A stretch of 64,000 nt of DNA from Pectinophora gossypiella (Eukaryota > Arthropoda > Insecta > Lepidoptera > Gelechiidae), in the NCBI RefSeq assembly GCF_024362695.1, contig NW_026063267.1:248001-312000 (forward strand), written 5' to 3'. Shown one piece after another: positions 20,566 to 30,629 of the stretch (within the stretch, counting starts at the first letter, position 1; each line of letters starts with the position of its first letter). A program made the translations under genes and the position numbers. The notes beneath the pieces are model-generated. The model was not told the DNA's origin. It searched no databases and saw nothing but the letters and a program-made list of their open reading frames with translations.

Positions 20566-20929
20566 ATTGAGTGATTCCAGTGAAAAAAGTACCTGTAGCA
20601 TCTAATTACGTACTTGGAAAAAATACTCACGTATTTATAGGACTCTTGGCTTGGTGGAGAGTAGTTTAGAAGACCGTAAAGTTTTATAAAAGCGTCAAAA
20701 AAAATCCCGAAGTTTGAAAACGGGCAGAATTTGGCTTAAAATGGCGTGAAGCCATTCCAGAATTGACTCGTTATTGCTTCATAACTTTTAAAATACTAGT
20801 TTCCAAAACATAATTCCAACGTTCCCAGAACAAGGGATAGTTAATAAAGCTAAATACGTTATTGTGTTTATTGTGAACCCTTTAGTTTTAGTACAATAAT
20901 ATATTTTAATTTTGAAGCCAGCATGTGTC

Positions 20930-21345
20930 TTAATTCGATGAAATTAAGTTTTGTCAACCTTCATCACTAACTACGCGCATTACGAACATCACTACTCGGT
21001 TCCCGTGAAGCGCCAGTTGCGCCCGAGTGGCCGAGGTGTGCAGATGGGCGGACTGCTGCATAGAGGAGCGTTTTTCGAAGGTACGAAATCGTTCGCTGTT
21101 TTTGGGGTAGTGTCAATTCTAAAATCGGTGGAAGGTATTAATTTTGTTTATGAAGTATTTAATAATATATGTGCTAAATTAATTAAGTATTTAGGTGATA
21201 TCTGACTGTACATTTCATATTAATTGATTTAATTTATAACTTTACTAGATAATTGATGAAATGTGATATTTTTTCAATTCGATGGGTCTCAATTCCCTGG
21301 AATTTGGGGCATCGAATTGAGAATTACTTGCACCGAATTGAGATT
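20930..21345 (+). repeat. Left subterminal array of CACCGAATTGAGA-like motifs
   Basis: Copies in either orientation lie near 20931, 21275, 21288, 21311 and 21331. Such clusters are often transposase binding sites. The function is inferred. Confidence 0.6.
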
Positions 21346-21412
21346 TGATATTGTTAACACAATCTGTTATGTATCACGCCTGTATCCCCGAAGGAGTGGG
21401 TTAGGGAGACGG

Positions 21413-21631
21413 GTAAGTTATTATTATTCTGAGAACATTATTAGTTAGATGTAATAATTCAATCAAAATTTGTTGTTTTGACATCTTAGGTAAAAGTTCG
21501 TAGCAGACTGCAAACGGCAGCAGCAGACGACTACAAACTTGTACCTTTATCGTGATTTTAGAATTGTTATCTTTTGAGATATATAGTGAGAGCCGTCTGG
21601 GCGGTTTGCTTAAAAGTTTTTTTTTTTTCAG
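21413..21631 (+). other. Possible intron in the transposase leader
   Basis: A good donor (gggtaagtt near 21413) and a strong acceptor (poly-T followed by cag at 21629-21631), immediately before the transposase ATG, suggest a spliced 5' untranslated exon. Confidence 0.45.
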
Positions 21632-24265
21632 ATGGGAAAACTGAGTGAAGCCGAAAAAAAAGAAAAGAAAAGGATTGCGGAGAGAAGGAGAAGGGAGAGA
21701 ATAAAAAATGATCCTATATTATATGAGAGACATAAACAAAGAGACCGGGAAAGATATGCCAAAAGAAAGGCTGAGGGTAAAGTAAAGAAAATGAGTGAAA
21801 GAACACGTCGTGAACAAAAAGCTTTGAGAAAGTATTTTAGAGAACATTCGAAGAAAAGTTACGAGAAGAAGAAACAAAAAAATAAAGTACTGGAAGAAAA
21901 ACCCATATCATTGCCTTTTGATTCTGGAGCTTTGAACGATCACGATCCTTTAAGTACATCTCAGACTCTTGGTATGAAGTCTCCAATAAATATAATAAGT
22001 GTTACAGAGCCTCAGTCTCCGATAAATACCTTTGCTGACTCTTCAGTTCCTGTTTCTCCCGCTACTTCAGGTACAGAATCGATTGGTGCCCTACGCAATG
22101 TTACGCCAACTTCTTCACTTTCATCGAACTGCTCAAGTCCAGTAACAGTAAATCCACCAAACTCTTCAACAAGTCGCATATTACGTTCGAAAGTTCATGA
22201 GGACTTGCTGGCTGCATCCAGCAACAGTACGAGTATTACAGAAACACCTACGAAACGACCATTTTCACGACTTCCATCATTTAAGAATTATAAATACAGG
22301 ATAGATAAAGAGTTTAAATTATTGCATCACAGGATAGCTGAATTACGAAATAAGAATAAGGTATGCCGACAAACAATACAAAGATTAAAAAGAAAAAAAA
22401 ATAAAGTCTTGACTATATTATCAAAAAATACATCAGAAAGTTCAAGTAAAGAAGAATCTGCTGGATTGATGAAGAGTTCTACAAAGTTGCCAGTGGATAT
22501 TAAAGAAGCGGTAGTAAAATTTTACGAAGACGATGAAAATAGCCGTATGTGTCCCGGAAAAAGAGACTACAGGGTTCGAAATAAAATACGAAAACAAAAA
22601 AGATATGCCACAGAATCATTGCGTGATCTACATAAGAAATTCCAAGCTCAACATCCAGAAATAAAAATCAGCTACTCATTGTTTTGCAGATTGCGACCTT
22701 TTTGGGTGATAATTCCGAATGTGCTGGCTCGAGAGACTTGCTCATGTCAAACTCATGAAAACTTCAATTTTGTTGTCTCAGCTCTCTACAAACACAAAAT
22801 TATCTCCGAGAGTTCTCCAAATCAAATTCTTGAAAAAAATTGTTGTGATCCCAGATATGTATCTTGTCTAACTCGGGTGTGCTTAGAGTGCAACAATAAA
22901 AGGGTGACGTACTTAGAATTTGACAACAGTGCAGAAATTGACTACAAGGCTTGGGAAAAACAAAAAAAGGCCTACTTTAAAAATGGCGAAGGAAGAATAA
23001 CATTGCAAACAATCAAAGGTAAGAAGTCTATTTTACCTAAAGACTTGATAATGCATTTTGAAAATATACTTTACCCATATATGAGTCATACTGCTAACAT
23101 TATATCACAATGCAGATACATAAAAAAAATCAAAAGTGACCTTTCTTATGACCAATGCATAATTCACTGTGATTTTAGTCAGAATTATTGCACAAAGTAC
23201 GCCAACGAGGTACAAAGCTTTCATTTCGGAAGTAGCAGACAGCAGATATCATTGCACACTTCAGTACTTTATTATATGAAACATGGAAAATTGGTTACTC
23301 AATCTTTCTGTACTGTCAGCGAATGTCTTAGGCACGACGCTGTAGCCATCTGGGAGCATCTTGTTCCTATTCTGAGATACTTAGAAGGTGAAGTTCCTGA
23401 AGTGGAATCTCTTATTTTTATATCCGACTCACCATCAGCTCAATACCGCAACCGAAAGATGTTTTTCATAATGTCTTGTCTCCACTGGAATTTCCCGAGT
23501 CTCAGTTGCGTTGAATGGAATTACACAGAGCATGGCCATGGTAAAGGAGCGCCTGATGGTGTTGGAGGATGTCTGAAAAGTACAGCTGACAAAATAGTTG
23601 CTCGTGGCCATGACATACCCGATATGAAAACTTTCGTTAATCTTTTGAAAAGACACGTTGATAACATTAGAATTGAAGTGGTCGATGAATCGGGCATTTT
23701 TGAAAAAGAATTGTTGATTCCTGTTAACTTAAGTGAATTTCGTGGAACGTTAAGTATCCACCAAGTAATTTGGAATGCAAAAGATAAAAAAATGCTAGCT
23801 ATGAGAAAACTAAGCTGCTCCCATGAAGAGTGCTTGCATAAGTCTATAGAATGTCATCATGGGCTGCATGCAGGCTTCTTTGAACTAGGATCTGCAGATT
23901 ACACAAAATATAGACCATTACGAAATCATTCCAAGAATAAATTAAACGTCAACAAAAAGTCTACACAAAAACATAACGCGAGTAACAAACCACAAATTTT
24001 GTCATGCGAGATAATTAAATCGGCACCAGCACGCAGTTTTTTGGACAAGTTTGCAACATTACGTGAGCCTATGGTGCTAAATTATCAAACTGGAGAACTG
24101 GAACCGGAAAATATCTCAAAGAAAAACTTGGATATAGATCTATCAGAAAACGATAGTTTATTTAAAACCAATATAAACATTGAGACTTTGATTACCCCAA
24201 CACTGGCGAACACAATTTTTTCTGAGTTGAACTTAGATGATGATTCTGATGACGTTATATTTTAA
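21632..24265 (+). CDS. DDE-type transposase-like protein, intact
   Basis: An 877-residue intact ORF, probably the cut-and-paste enzyme of the surrounding element. The N-terminus (1-90) is extremely Arg/Lys/Glu-rich with an AERRRRERIK run, likely DNA-binding and nuclear. A Ser/Thr-rich linker and a short basic coiled region (about 220-270) follow. A Cys-rich part (about 370-430: CSCQTH, CCDPRYVSC, CLECNN) may bind zinc. The core shows HCDFSQNY (D514), IFISDSPSAQYRNR (D599) and YTEHGHGKGAPDGVGG (E633). The second D and the E are separated by 33 residues, close to the DD34/35E spacing of RNase H-fold transposases. A His/Cys cluster (CSHEECLHKSIECHHG, about 730-745) and an acidic C-terminus end the protein. 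Proteins with this core occur widely in animals as uncharacterised products. Superfamily placement (Sola-like?) is my guess. Confidence 0.75.
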   Translation: MGKLSEAEKKEKKRIAERRRRERIKNDPILYERHKQRDRERYAKRKAEGKVKKMSERTRREQKALRKYFREHSKKSYEKKKQKNKVLEEKPISLPFDSGALNDHDPLSTSQTLGMKSPINIISVTEPQSPINTFADSSVPVSPATSGTESIGALRNVTPTSSLSSNCSSPVTVNPPNSSTSRILRSKVHEDLLAASSNSTSITETPTKRPFSRLPSFKNYKYRIDKEFKLLHHRIAELRNKNKVCRQTIQRLKRKKNKVLTILSKNTSESSSKEESAGLMKSSTKLPVDIKEAVVKFYEDDENSRMCPGKRDYRVRNKIRKQKRYATESLRDLHKKFQAQHPEIKISYSLFCRLRPFWVIIPNVLARETCSCQTHENFNFVVSALYKHKIISESSPNQILEKNCCDPRYVSCLTRVCLECNNKRVTYLEFDNSAEIDYKAWEKQKKAYFKNGEGRITLQTIKGKKSILPKDLIMHFENILYPYMSHTANIISQCRYIKKIKSDLSYDQCIIHCDFSQNYCTKYANEVQSFHFGSSRQQISLHTSVLYYMKHGKLVTQSFCTVSECLRHDAVAIWEHLVPILRYLEGEVPEVESLIFISDSPSAQYRNRKMFFIMSCLHWNFPSLSCVEWNYTEHGHGKGAPDGVGGCLKSTADKIVARGHDIPDMKTFVNLLKRHVDNIRIEVVDESGIFEKELLIPVNLSEFRGTLSIHQVIWNAKDKKMLAMRKLSCSHEECLHKSIECHHGLHAGFFELGSADYTKYRPLRNHSKNKLNVNKKSTQKHNASNKPQILSCEIIKSAPARSFLDKFATLREPMVLNYQTGELEPENISKKNLDIDLSENDSLFKTNINIETLITPTLANTIFSELNLDDDSDDVIF

Positions 24266-24960
24266 AATACACACACTACACTATTATTTTTGAGATTTTA
24301 TAGAAAAGTAAGGATTAAAGCGATCTCTTGTCTGTGATTGAAATTGTAGTGATATCTGGTTTGTCATTTGTTATAATAGTTCACTTCAATAAGGTAAGAA
24401 TAATCGGTGATTATATCTGAATCTCTAGTCGGTGATTAAGTATTTAATTTTCGGTATTTAACTTGAAGTCATTAGCTGTGTTCTTTATATACAGTTTTTA
24501 CTATATCGTTGTTGTCTAGAGTGTAACTTTTATACTTACTAGTTCATTTAGGTAAAGTAAGAATAAGAATAATTAATATAAGCGATCTCTTGGCTGTGAT
24601 TAAAACTGGTGTTTCGTTATTAAGATTTAACTTAAAGTAAATATCTGTGGCCTCAATCCACAGTTTTTACGATGTCATTGATATCTAGTTTTCCATTTGT
24701 TATACTAACTAGTTCAGTTGAGTAAATTAAGAATAATTAAGATAAGTAATCTCTTGGCTGTGATTAGAACAAGTATTTTTGTTATAAAGCTTGATTACAT
24801 ATTTTTTACGATATTCATTTGTTTGTCTTTCGTCATCTTAATACACCTTTCATACAGATATCCATCCTCACATAATCCAATCCACACCTTTTTGGGGTCA
24901 CACCACTTACCATGTAATATGACTTCCATTCATCTTCATCTGATGCCCATACCACATCAT
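24266..24960 (+). repeat. Three imperfect repeats after the transposase ORF
   Basis: The phrase gatctcttg-ctgtgatt recurs near 24322, 24583 and (as taatctcttggctg) 24745. Each is followed by related taaagtaa and gatatct segments. No gene. Confidence 0.5.
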
Positions 24961-25004
24961 TATTGGTAATTCATTGCATTATTTCTATATTAACTGACAG
25001 CATT

Positions 25005-25250
25005 TCTAAATTCGCTGACTTATTTCTCAATTCCGTGATTCATTTTCTCAATTCGCTGAGCCGCTTCTCAATTCGGTGTTTAATTTTCTCAATTCGGTGG
25101 TTGCTCAATTCGATGATTAACTTTTCTCATAAACCATTTCACCAAATCTGGTCCCAATTGCTTCATTAGATTTAAGATAGAATATACTTCAATATTTGTT
25201 GTTAAAATATTCATAAAAGCCAAATTTCAATTTCGGCACCGAATTGAGAA
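25005..25250 (-). repeat. Right subterminal array of TCTCAATTCGGTG motifs
   Basis: At least six copies in one orientation lie near 25007, 25025, 25047, 25067, 25087 and 25103, plus one CACCGAATTGAGA at 25238. This is inverted relative to most left-end copies. Confidence 0.65.
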
Positions 25251-25254
25251 AAAA

Positions 25255-25277
25255 TAGACCCTTCCGTAGAAATGCCC
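25255..25277 (-). repeat. Right inverted repeat of the DDE transposon
   Basis: Mate of 20543-20565, followed by TTAT. Confidence 0.88.
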
Positions 25278-25754
25278 TTATATTTTTTTTCATTTTTCGT
25301 ATATTTATCACACAATTTAGAAAGGTTAGAACATTCTTTTTCACTCAAATCGGTCACTTCGCAATTAGAGCCTAATTCTTTTATCCACTTTACTTTTTCT
25401 AATCCTTTAGTAAGAATGTTTTTATTTGCTAAACTAGCTTTTGCCCGCGACTCCGTCCGCGGTTAAAACCGCGGGAGAAAGGTTAAAAAATGCTTAATTT
25501 TATTATTTTTAAATGAGGTTACAGTATAAGTAGCTCAGTTAAATAATGAATTGTTATTAATTTCTAGATTATTAGTTTATGATTTGGTTTGATATTTTAG
25601 GAAAATACGATCAGTTTCGAAAATTTTAACAAAATTTAAAAATTACAACAGAAATACGCCGTGAAACGTCCGCCTGGAAAATTCAACAGAAAACTACCTA
25701 CGAAAGATTTGAACCATCCAAGAATAGTGAAAAGTTCGCCCGCAAAATTCAATA

Positions 25755-25910
25755 TTTGACACGACCATCAACGACGTCTACCCTCACGCGTCTGCCGCGT
25801 TCCGGTTGCTCACTCGGGTATCTGCCCCCCCTCCGCGCCTCGCCACCGCTGTCGTCGCCCCACAAACGCCGCCGCGGCCGCGACGTTTCTTGGTTGCCAC
25901 TACTGCGAGC
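25755..25910 (-). other. GC-rich block inside Helitron C
   Basis: About 150 bp with many CG dinucleotides, shared with Helitron G (49300-49460) but absent from A, B, E, F, H and I. It may be a captured genomic fragment. No gene identity was recognised. Confidence 0.5.
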
Positions 25911-26789
25911 TATAAATTTCAAGCCTCTAACTCGCTTCCCGTTCCCAGGGAAATTTTTAACTTTGCATTCACTAAGGTATATAATATATGCATGTCAAAT
26001 TTCAAGCATCTAACTTATGCAGTTTAGATTTTTTCAAACAAAAGGGTTTTCCCGCTAATTCCTGTTCCCGTGGGAATTTCGAGAATTCCTTTCTTAGTGC
26101 ACCTCTACGGTACCTAAGCTACGTCCCTTCCTAATTTCAATTGCATACGTTTAGCCGTTTAGGCTGTGCGTCAGTCATTCAGTCAGTCAGTTTCTCCTTT
26201 TATATATTTAGATATTTCCGTCATACATGATTTCTATGTAACTTTAACCATTAAGGCTGCTCACGCGACGGAAGCTTAAAAAATGGAGTAACTTCTCCCG
26301 TTTTCCCAAAATTTCCCTTCACTACTCTGCTCCTGTTGATTGTAGCGTGATGAAAAGTACACTATAACCTGCCCAGGAGTATGAAGAATAATTGTACCAA
26401 GTTTCATTTAAATCCGTCTAGTAGTTTTTGATTCTATAAGGAACATACAGACAGACAGACAGACAGACAGACAAAAATTTTACTGATTGCATTTTTGGCA
26501 TCAGTATCGATCACTAATCACCCCCTGATAGTTATTTTGAAAATATACTGGGTGTTAGTGACATCGTAACGAATACTGAGAGGGATGATTCAGACCATGA
26601 TTCTGAGTTAATATCTAGTGGAATTTTCCGTCGCAAAATTCATGAAATTTTGAGTTTTGTTTTTAATTATTTTCAATTCCATATTGTGCTTTTAGCTGCA
26701 TAGAACCCAAATTTCAATAAAAAAAACAATAATGACAAATTATCGAAAATTTTCGATGTAATGGAGACAACAGCTGCTCGAACGGGTCA

Positions 26790-26892
26790 ACGTCCACACG
26801 CACCGCGCCGCGCGCCCCGCTCCGCACGCCCCGCTCCGCGCGCCCCGCGCCGCACGCCGGCGGCGCGGCGGCGGCGCGGCGGCGGCGCGGCC
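26790..26892. other. Extremely GC-rich tract
   Basis: About 100 bp of nearly pure G and C (gcggcggcgc repeats) in an AT-rich setting. It yields Arg/Ala/Pro-only translations, so coding is not credible. Confidence 0.7.
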
Positions 26893-27364
26893 TACAAAGT
26901 AGGCACTACGAACCGATCCTATTTCTTTCTCTGTCTATCGTAAATTATAAATTTATTTTATTCTTATTCTTAAATGGACGGATAATCAACAGGCATAAAA
27001 TTTATGGAATACACGTCAATTTTAAGCAGAAATCTAAAACAACCGACAGAATTAAGTTGACAGCACACGTCAAACGGTTTGCATACCAGCGAGATACCTT
27101 TTTGATTCGACCGGGTTATTCATTCATTTACTCATAGGAATCGGGGCCATTATCTACCTAAAACAGTTGAAACAGTAAATAATTGTATTCTTTGTTGTCA
27201 TTAGAATAACTAACAACCAACTAACACAACCACCACAGATTAGATAATTAGTTACCTACTATGTCAACCATCCACCAACTTAGTGTGTAAGTACCTACGC
27301 AAAACCTCGCTACACAAAAATCGAGCGAGATCGCGTCTAGAATTGAGCGGACACTCCGCCAGAG

Positions 27365-27580
27365 TGTTGCCTATCGATATTCTATCGATACCTAGTTAAA
27401 AAAAAACAATAGTAGGTACCTATCGATAGATCTTTTAGATCAATACCCATTATTGTTACAAAGCAAGACCTATCGGTGCTATCGCTAGTATCGATCTAAA
27501 TGTACTATCACTACTTTCGATAGTTTAGACAATTTTCAAGTTCAACAATTGATAATCTACCTATCGATAGTTCGGCAACT
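27365..27580. repeat. Cluster of TATCGATA palindromes
   Basis: At least four ctatcgata sites (near 27371, 27383, 27420, 27561) and several near matches fall within about 200 bp. In Drosophila this octamer is the DREF/BEAF-32 site. A role here is speculative. Confidence 0.5.
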
Positions 27581-27779
27581 CCGCCGCGTAGGCAATGTCG
27601 GCATGTTCAAAGAAAAAAAATGTCCGAGAGGAGTGATCTTATTTTTCTTGTTACATGTTGGTACCGAGGTACTAAGTACATACTAAGTTATTCGTGTTTT
27701 AAATCTCATTGTTAAATCATCAGTAAAGAACTAATTAAACCTATCCTGTTCTGTGTACAATATTCATGTAACGGCTACG

Positions 27780-27986
27780 TGCTTACATAAGTACCTAGTA
27801 GACGGGAGCAACGACTTAACATACCTTCCGAAGCACGGATCATTTTACTTTCGGACAATCAGGTGATCAGCATGTAACGTCCCAACCAAAGGCCTTATAA
27901 ACAGATTTTTGTGATATGTCCCCACCGGAATACGAACCCGGACCCTCCGCATCCCATCGCTCAACCACTGGACCACATAGGCCAAG
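27780..27986 (-). mobile_element. tRNA-derived SINE
   Basis: On the minus strand the head reads like a tRNA gene with A box (tggtccagtggttgagcg) and B box (gggttcgtattcc), the internal RNA polymerase III promoter. A tRNA-unrelated body with gctgatcacctgattg follows. The tail end near 27780 is poorly defined. Confidence 0.75.
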
Positions 27987-28459
27987 AAGGTTCTAAGACA
28001 TAATTAAAGGATCCTGGGACGCAAGACCTCCGAGTTAGGGCTTGTTTGATCTGTCTTGATGGATACTCGGACGTGAATAGCCTCACGGATCAAGGGCAAC
28101 GCGCGCCAATAAAGTAGGCATTACAAACAGATACTAGGTATTTCTTTGAGTTGATAGGTATCAAGTGAAGTTTCCTGTCGCAAAATTCATAAAAAAATTA
28201 GATTTTTTTCAGTCCCATATTGTGTTTTAAGCTGCATAGAACGCACATTTAAAATAAACAAATAAAAATTACTAATTATTAAATTTTATCAATGTCATCA
28301 ATAATAATAATAACGTATCTACAACTTCAGCTATGCGCAGGTGAATAGCCGGCGCACGGGTGAAGGGCAACGCTCGCCAATAAAGTAGGCATACGAACAG
28401 ATACTATTTCTTTCTCTGTCACTTGCACCATAAACATACTTCTCTCTCTCTGTCTAGTC

Positions 28460-28862
28460 GTCGGCTCGACTCGGCCGCGGCCGGCGCGTCGTCGGCGCGC
28501 CTTTGATGCTTTGCGCTAACGCCGCCGCGCGCTTCCGCTCAGTCGAATACTAAGCTTGACTTGACCCGAATCGCGTGATGTTTTTCGAGGATATTTTTTT
28601 CGTGTTTGTGAGTGTTTTGTGTTTATTTTATTCTGTAAATGAGTAGTGTCGACTATGATGATAGATCATAGACCATTTATTGCACAAAAGTATGGAAGAT
28701 TGTTGATGTTTATTAAAGAGCAAGGTGTTGTGTTTGTGAGTGCGTGTGATACCTACCTACCGCGGAGGAAACGCGATGTTGCATACCTACGTGACGTGAC
28801 ATGTTCTAGGGTACCTACCTAGGTACTTCATCCGAAGGAATAACAATTAAGGTAAGGCAAGA
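28460..28862 (+). promoter_or_regulatory. Promoter-like region with possible first exon
   Basis: A CG-rich stretch, then a TCAGT initiator-like motif near 28538, about 300 bp of transcript-like sequence, and a donor-like aaggtaagg near 28851. It could be a captured host promoter or the element's own. No ORF. Confidence 0.3.
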
Positions 28863-29266
28863 GTAGGGTTTTTATTGTTAATAAGTTAGGAACGTTTTAA
28901 TAACTGGTAGGTAGGTACCGTGCGTGAAAAATCGTGGCAGTAGGTGTTCTACTTCAACAAACTCAACATTTTTAAACGTTGCACCACTAAGCATCTAAAT
29001 ACAAGAGAATGAAAACTCCTACCTAGATACAACATCGTATCACGCACGCACGCGTAACGTAGCCGTGCGTAGGTTTAACGTCTGTGTGCCGCGTTGTTCG
29101 ACTTACATTGCGGCACAGTAAAAATTCAAAATCTTAATTAAACATTTGCGACAAGAAAAACACCCACCATCGTTTTTAGTACAATCAAATAGGCGTTCCA
29201 TTTTTTTTTTCGTTACGATGTCCCTAACACCCTGTATTTAATGTACAGAATTGACCTCTCTACAGA

Positions 29267-30629
29267 TCCAAACTAATATTATAAATGCGAAGGTAACTCT
29301 GTCTGTCTGTCTGTCTCTCTGTCTGTCTGTCTGTTACTCTTTCACGCCTAAACGGCTCAACGGATTTTGATGAAATTTGGTATGGTGATAGATGATAACC
29401 TAGAAATGGTCATAGGCTATAAATAATCACGCCATCGTTCTTAGGGGGTAGGCAGTTGGCAGATAACTAAATTGATTTAGTGATTTGTAGTCGTTTTTGT
29501 TGGGACTTTTGCTCTTTCATGTCTAAACGGCTGAACGGATTTTAATGAAATTTAGTAGGTAATAGTTGGTTATCTAAAAACGGTTGTACGATCAAATTGA
29601 TCACGTCATCGTACTTAGGGGGTAGGAAGTAGGCAGAAAACTGAATTGAGTTAGTGATTTTTTTATGGTTTTTGCTGGGAGTTTTGCTCTATCATGCCTA
29701 AACGGCTGAACGGATTTTGATGAAATTTAGTAAGGTGATAGATAGTAACCTAGAAAAGGATGTAAGCTATTAATATTCATGCTATCGTACTTAAGGCGTA
29801 GGCAGTAGACAGAAAACTAATTAAGTTAGTGATTTTTAATCGTTTGTTTTAAAAGTTTGCCTCATTCACGCCTTAACGTCTGAACGGAATTTTATAAGAC
29901 TTGGTTAATTTAAAGATAGGATCTTAGGCACGGACACAGGCTACTTTTTATGGCGGGAAAATACCTCATTCCCGCGGAAATCTAGATTTCGTGATCGTGT
30001 CAAAAAGCGCATGACGTCATAGCTACTGGAATGATTTCGATGTTTTTTTTTAAACTGAGTGACCTCAAGTTAGTATTTGATCACTTTTCTAACTTAGAGG
30101 GTAGGTAGGCGAGTAGAGGGAATTTATGATAAAATTTTGATGCAACTGTCTTTATTAAACAGTTATATCTCATTCCTACAGGAACCTACACATAGCTATA
30201 GCTAGCTATCTATTAAAATTAAAACTCTTTCTAGAATCACATTACGCCAATTAATTGATCTGATTTGTATACGTTTTTTTATTCAACTGACTGTTACATT
30301 ACAAACAGACAAAATCTAATTACTTACACCACATAATTTATATAGTACTACATGACTAGCTACGCTTTAAACTTGAGGAGGTAATTAGATAGACATTTAT
30401 ACGAACTTTGTTTTAATTTTCGAAACTGATCGTATTTTCCTAAAATATCAAACCAAATCATAAACTAATAATCTAGAAATTAATAACAATTCATTATTTA
30501 ACTGAGCTACTTATACTATAACCTCATTTAAAAAGAATGAAATTAAGCATTTTTTAACCTTTCTCCCACACACACAAAGATCTTTCTTTTATAACACGCC
30601 ACGCGGACGGAGTCGCGGGCAAAAGCTAG
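29267..30629 (+). mobile_element. Helitron copy D, second family
   Basis: It starts TCCAAACTAATATTATAAATG and ends with a hairpin and GGGCAAAAGCTAG (30626-30629), between A and T. After a (GTCT)n tract come four units of about 175 bp (aacggctgaacggattttga near 29351, 29526, 29701 and 29875). The last third matches Helitron G, including the 3' end. Non-coding. Confidence 0.85.
29351..30050 (+). repeat. 175-bp tandem units in Helitron D
   Basis: Four diverged units with anchors 175, 175 and 174 bases apart. A related inverted array lies at 41460-42010. Confidence 0.8.

Larger units (their letters stand above)
20543..25277 (+). mobile_element. Complete DDE DNA transposon (4.7 kb, TSD TTAT)
   Basis: Inverted ends of about 22 bp (GGGCATTTCTACGG followed by GAGGGGC on the left and AAGGGTC on the right) are flanked by TTAT on both sides (20539-20542, 25278-25281). 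One large transposase-like ORF lies inside (21632-24265). Arrays of a CACCGAATTGAGA motif lie near both ends. The flanking ORF frame is restored without it. A 4-bp duplication and this transposase type would fit a Sola-like superfamily, but I cannot confirm that. Confidence 0.88.
20451..25433 (-). pseudogene. Cys/Lys-rich ORF fragment split by a DNA transposon
   Basis: Only 20451-20542 and 25282-25433 belong to this ORF; the DDE transposon and one copy of its TTAT duplication lie between. Read on the minus strand, about 80 codons stay open from 25433 across the target site to a TAA at 20451-20453. The product is hydrophilic, with seven cysteines (for example SNCEVTDLSEKECSNLSKLC and CINHSKSCALKNVLC), perhaps a zinc-binding C-terminus. 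The 5' side is lost at Helitron C. No family was recognised. The opposite strand is also open here, but its Phe/Leu-rich product looks like a shadow. Confidence 0.4.
26548..29234. mobile_element. TA-flanked TIR element of unknown superfamily (2.7 kb)
   Basis: The left end CTGGGTGTTAGTGACATCG and the right end (inverted CAGGGTGTTAGGGACATCG) are flanked by TA. The Helitron sequence aaaatatatttaatg is restored without it. There is no transposase ORF. The interior includes a partial MITE (26960-27155), a tRNA-derived SINE (27780-27986), repeated modules with aaagtaggca...gatactatttctttctctgtc (26890, 28110, 28385), GC-rich tracts and a promoter-like region (28460-28860). Confidence 0.75.
25434..29266 (-). 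mobile_element. Helitron copy C, variant, invaded and 5'-truncated
   Basis: On the minus strand its 3' end is CTAG at 25434-25437 after an A. The interior has one minisatellite unit (26040-26115), a GC-rich block (25755-25910), the (GTCT)n tract (26450-26474) and the usual 5' block. A TA-flanked TIR element (26548-29234) is inserted in the 5' block. The last 17 or so bases of the expected 5' terminus are missing at 29266, where Helitron D begins. Copy G (48579-49799) has the same arrangement. Confidence 0.8.

Noticed and set aside
25272..25466. Plus-strand ORF possibly the N-terminus of the Polinton ATPase
   Set aside because: Phe/Leu-rich complement of a hydrophilic minus-strand ORF; lacks Walker A; its start lies inside the DDE transposon end.
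26761..26943. Arg/Ala/Pro-rich 60-codon ORF
   Set aside because: Simple GC-rich tract; no domain and no start context.
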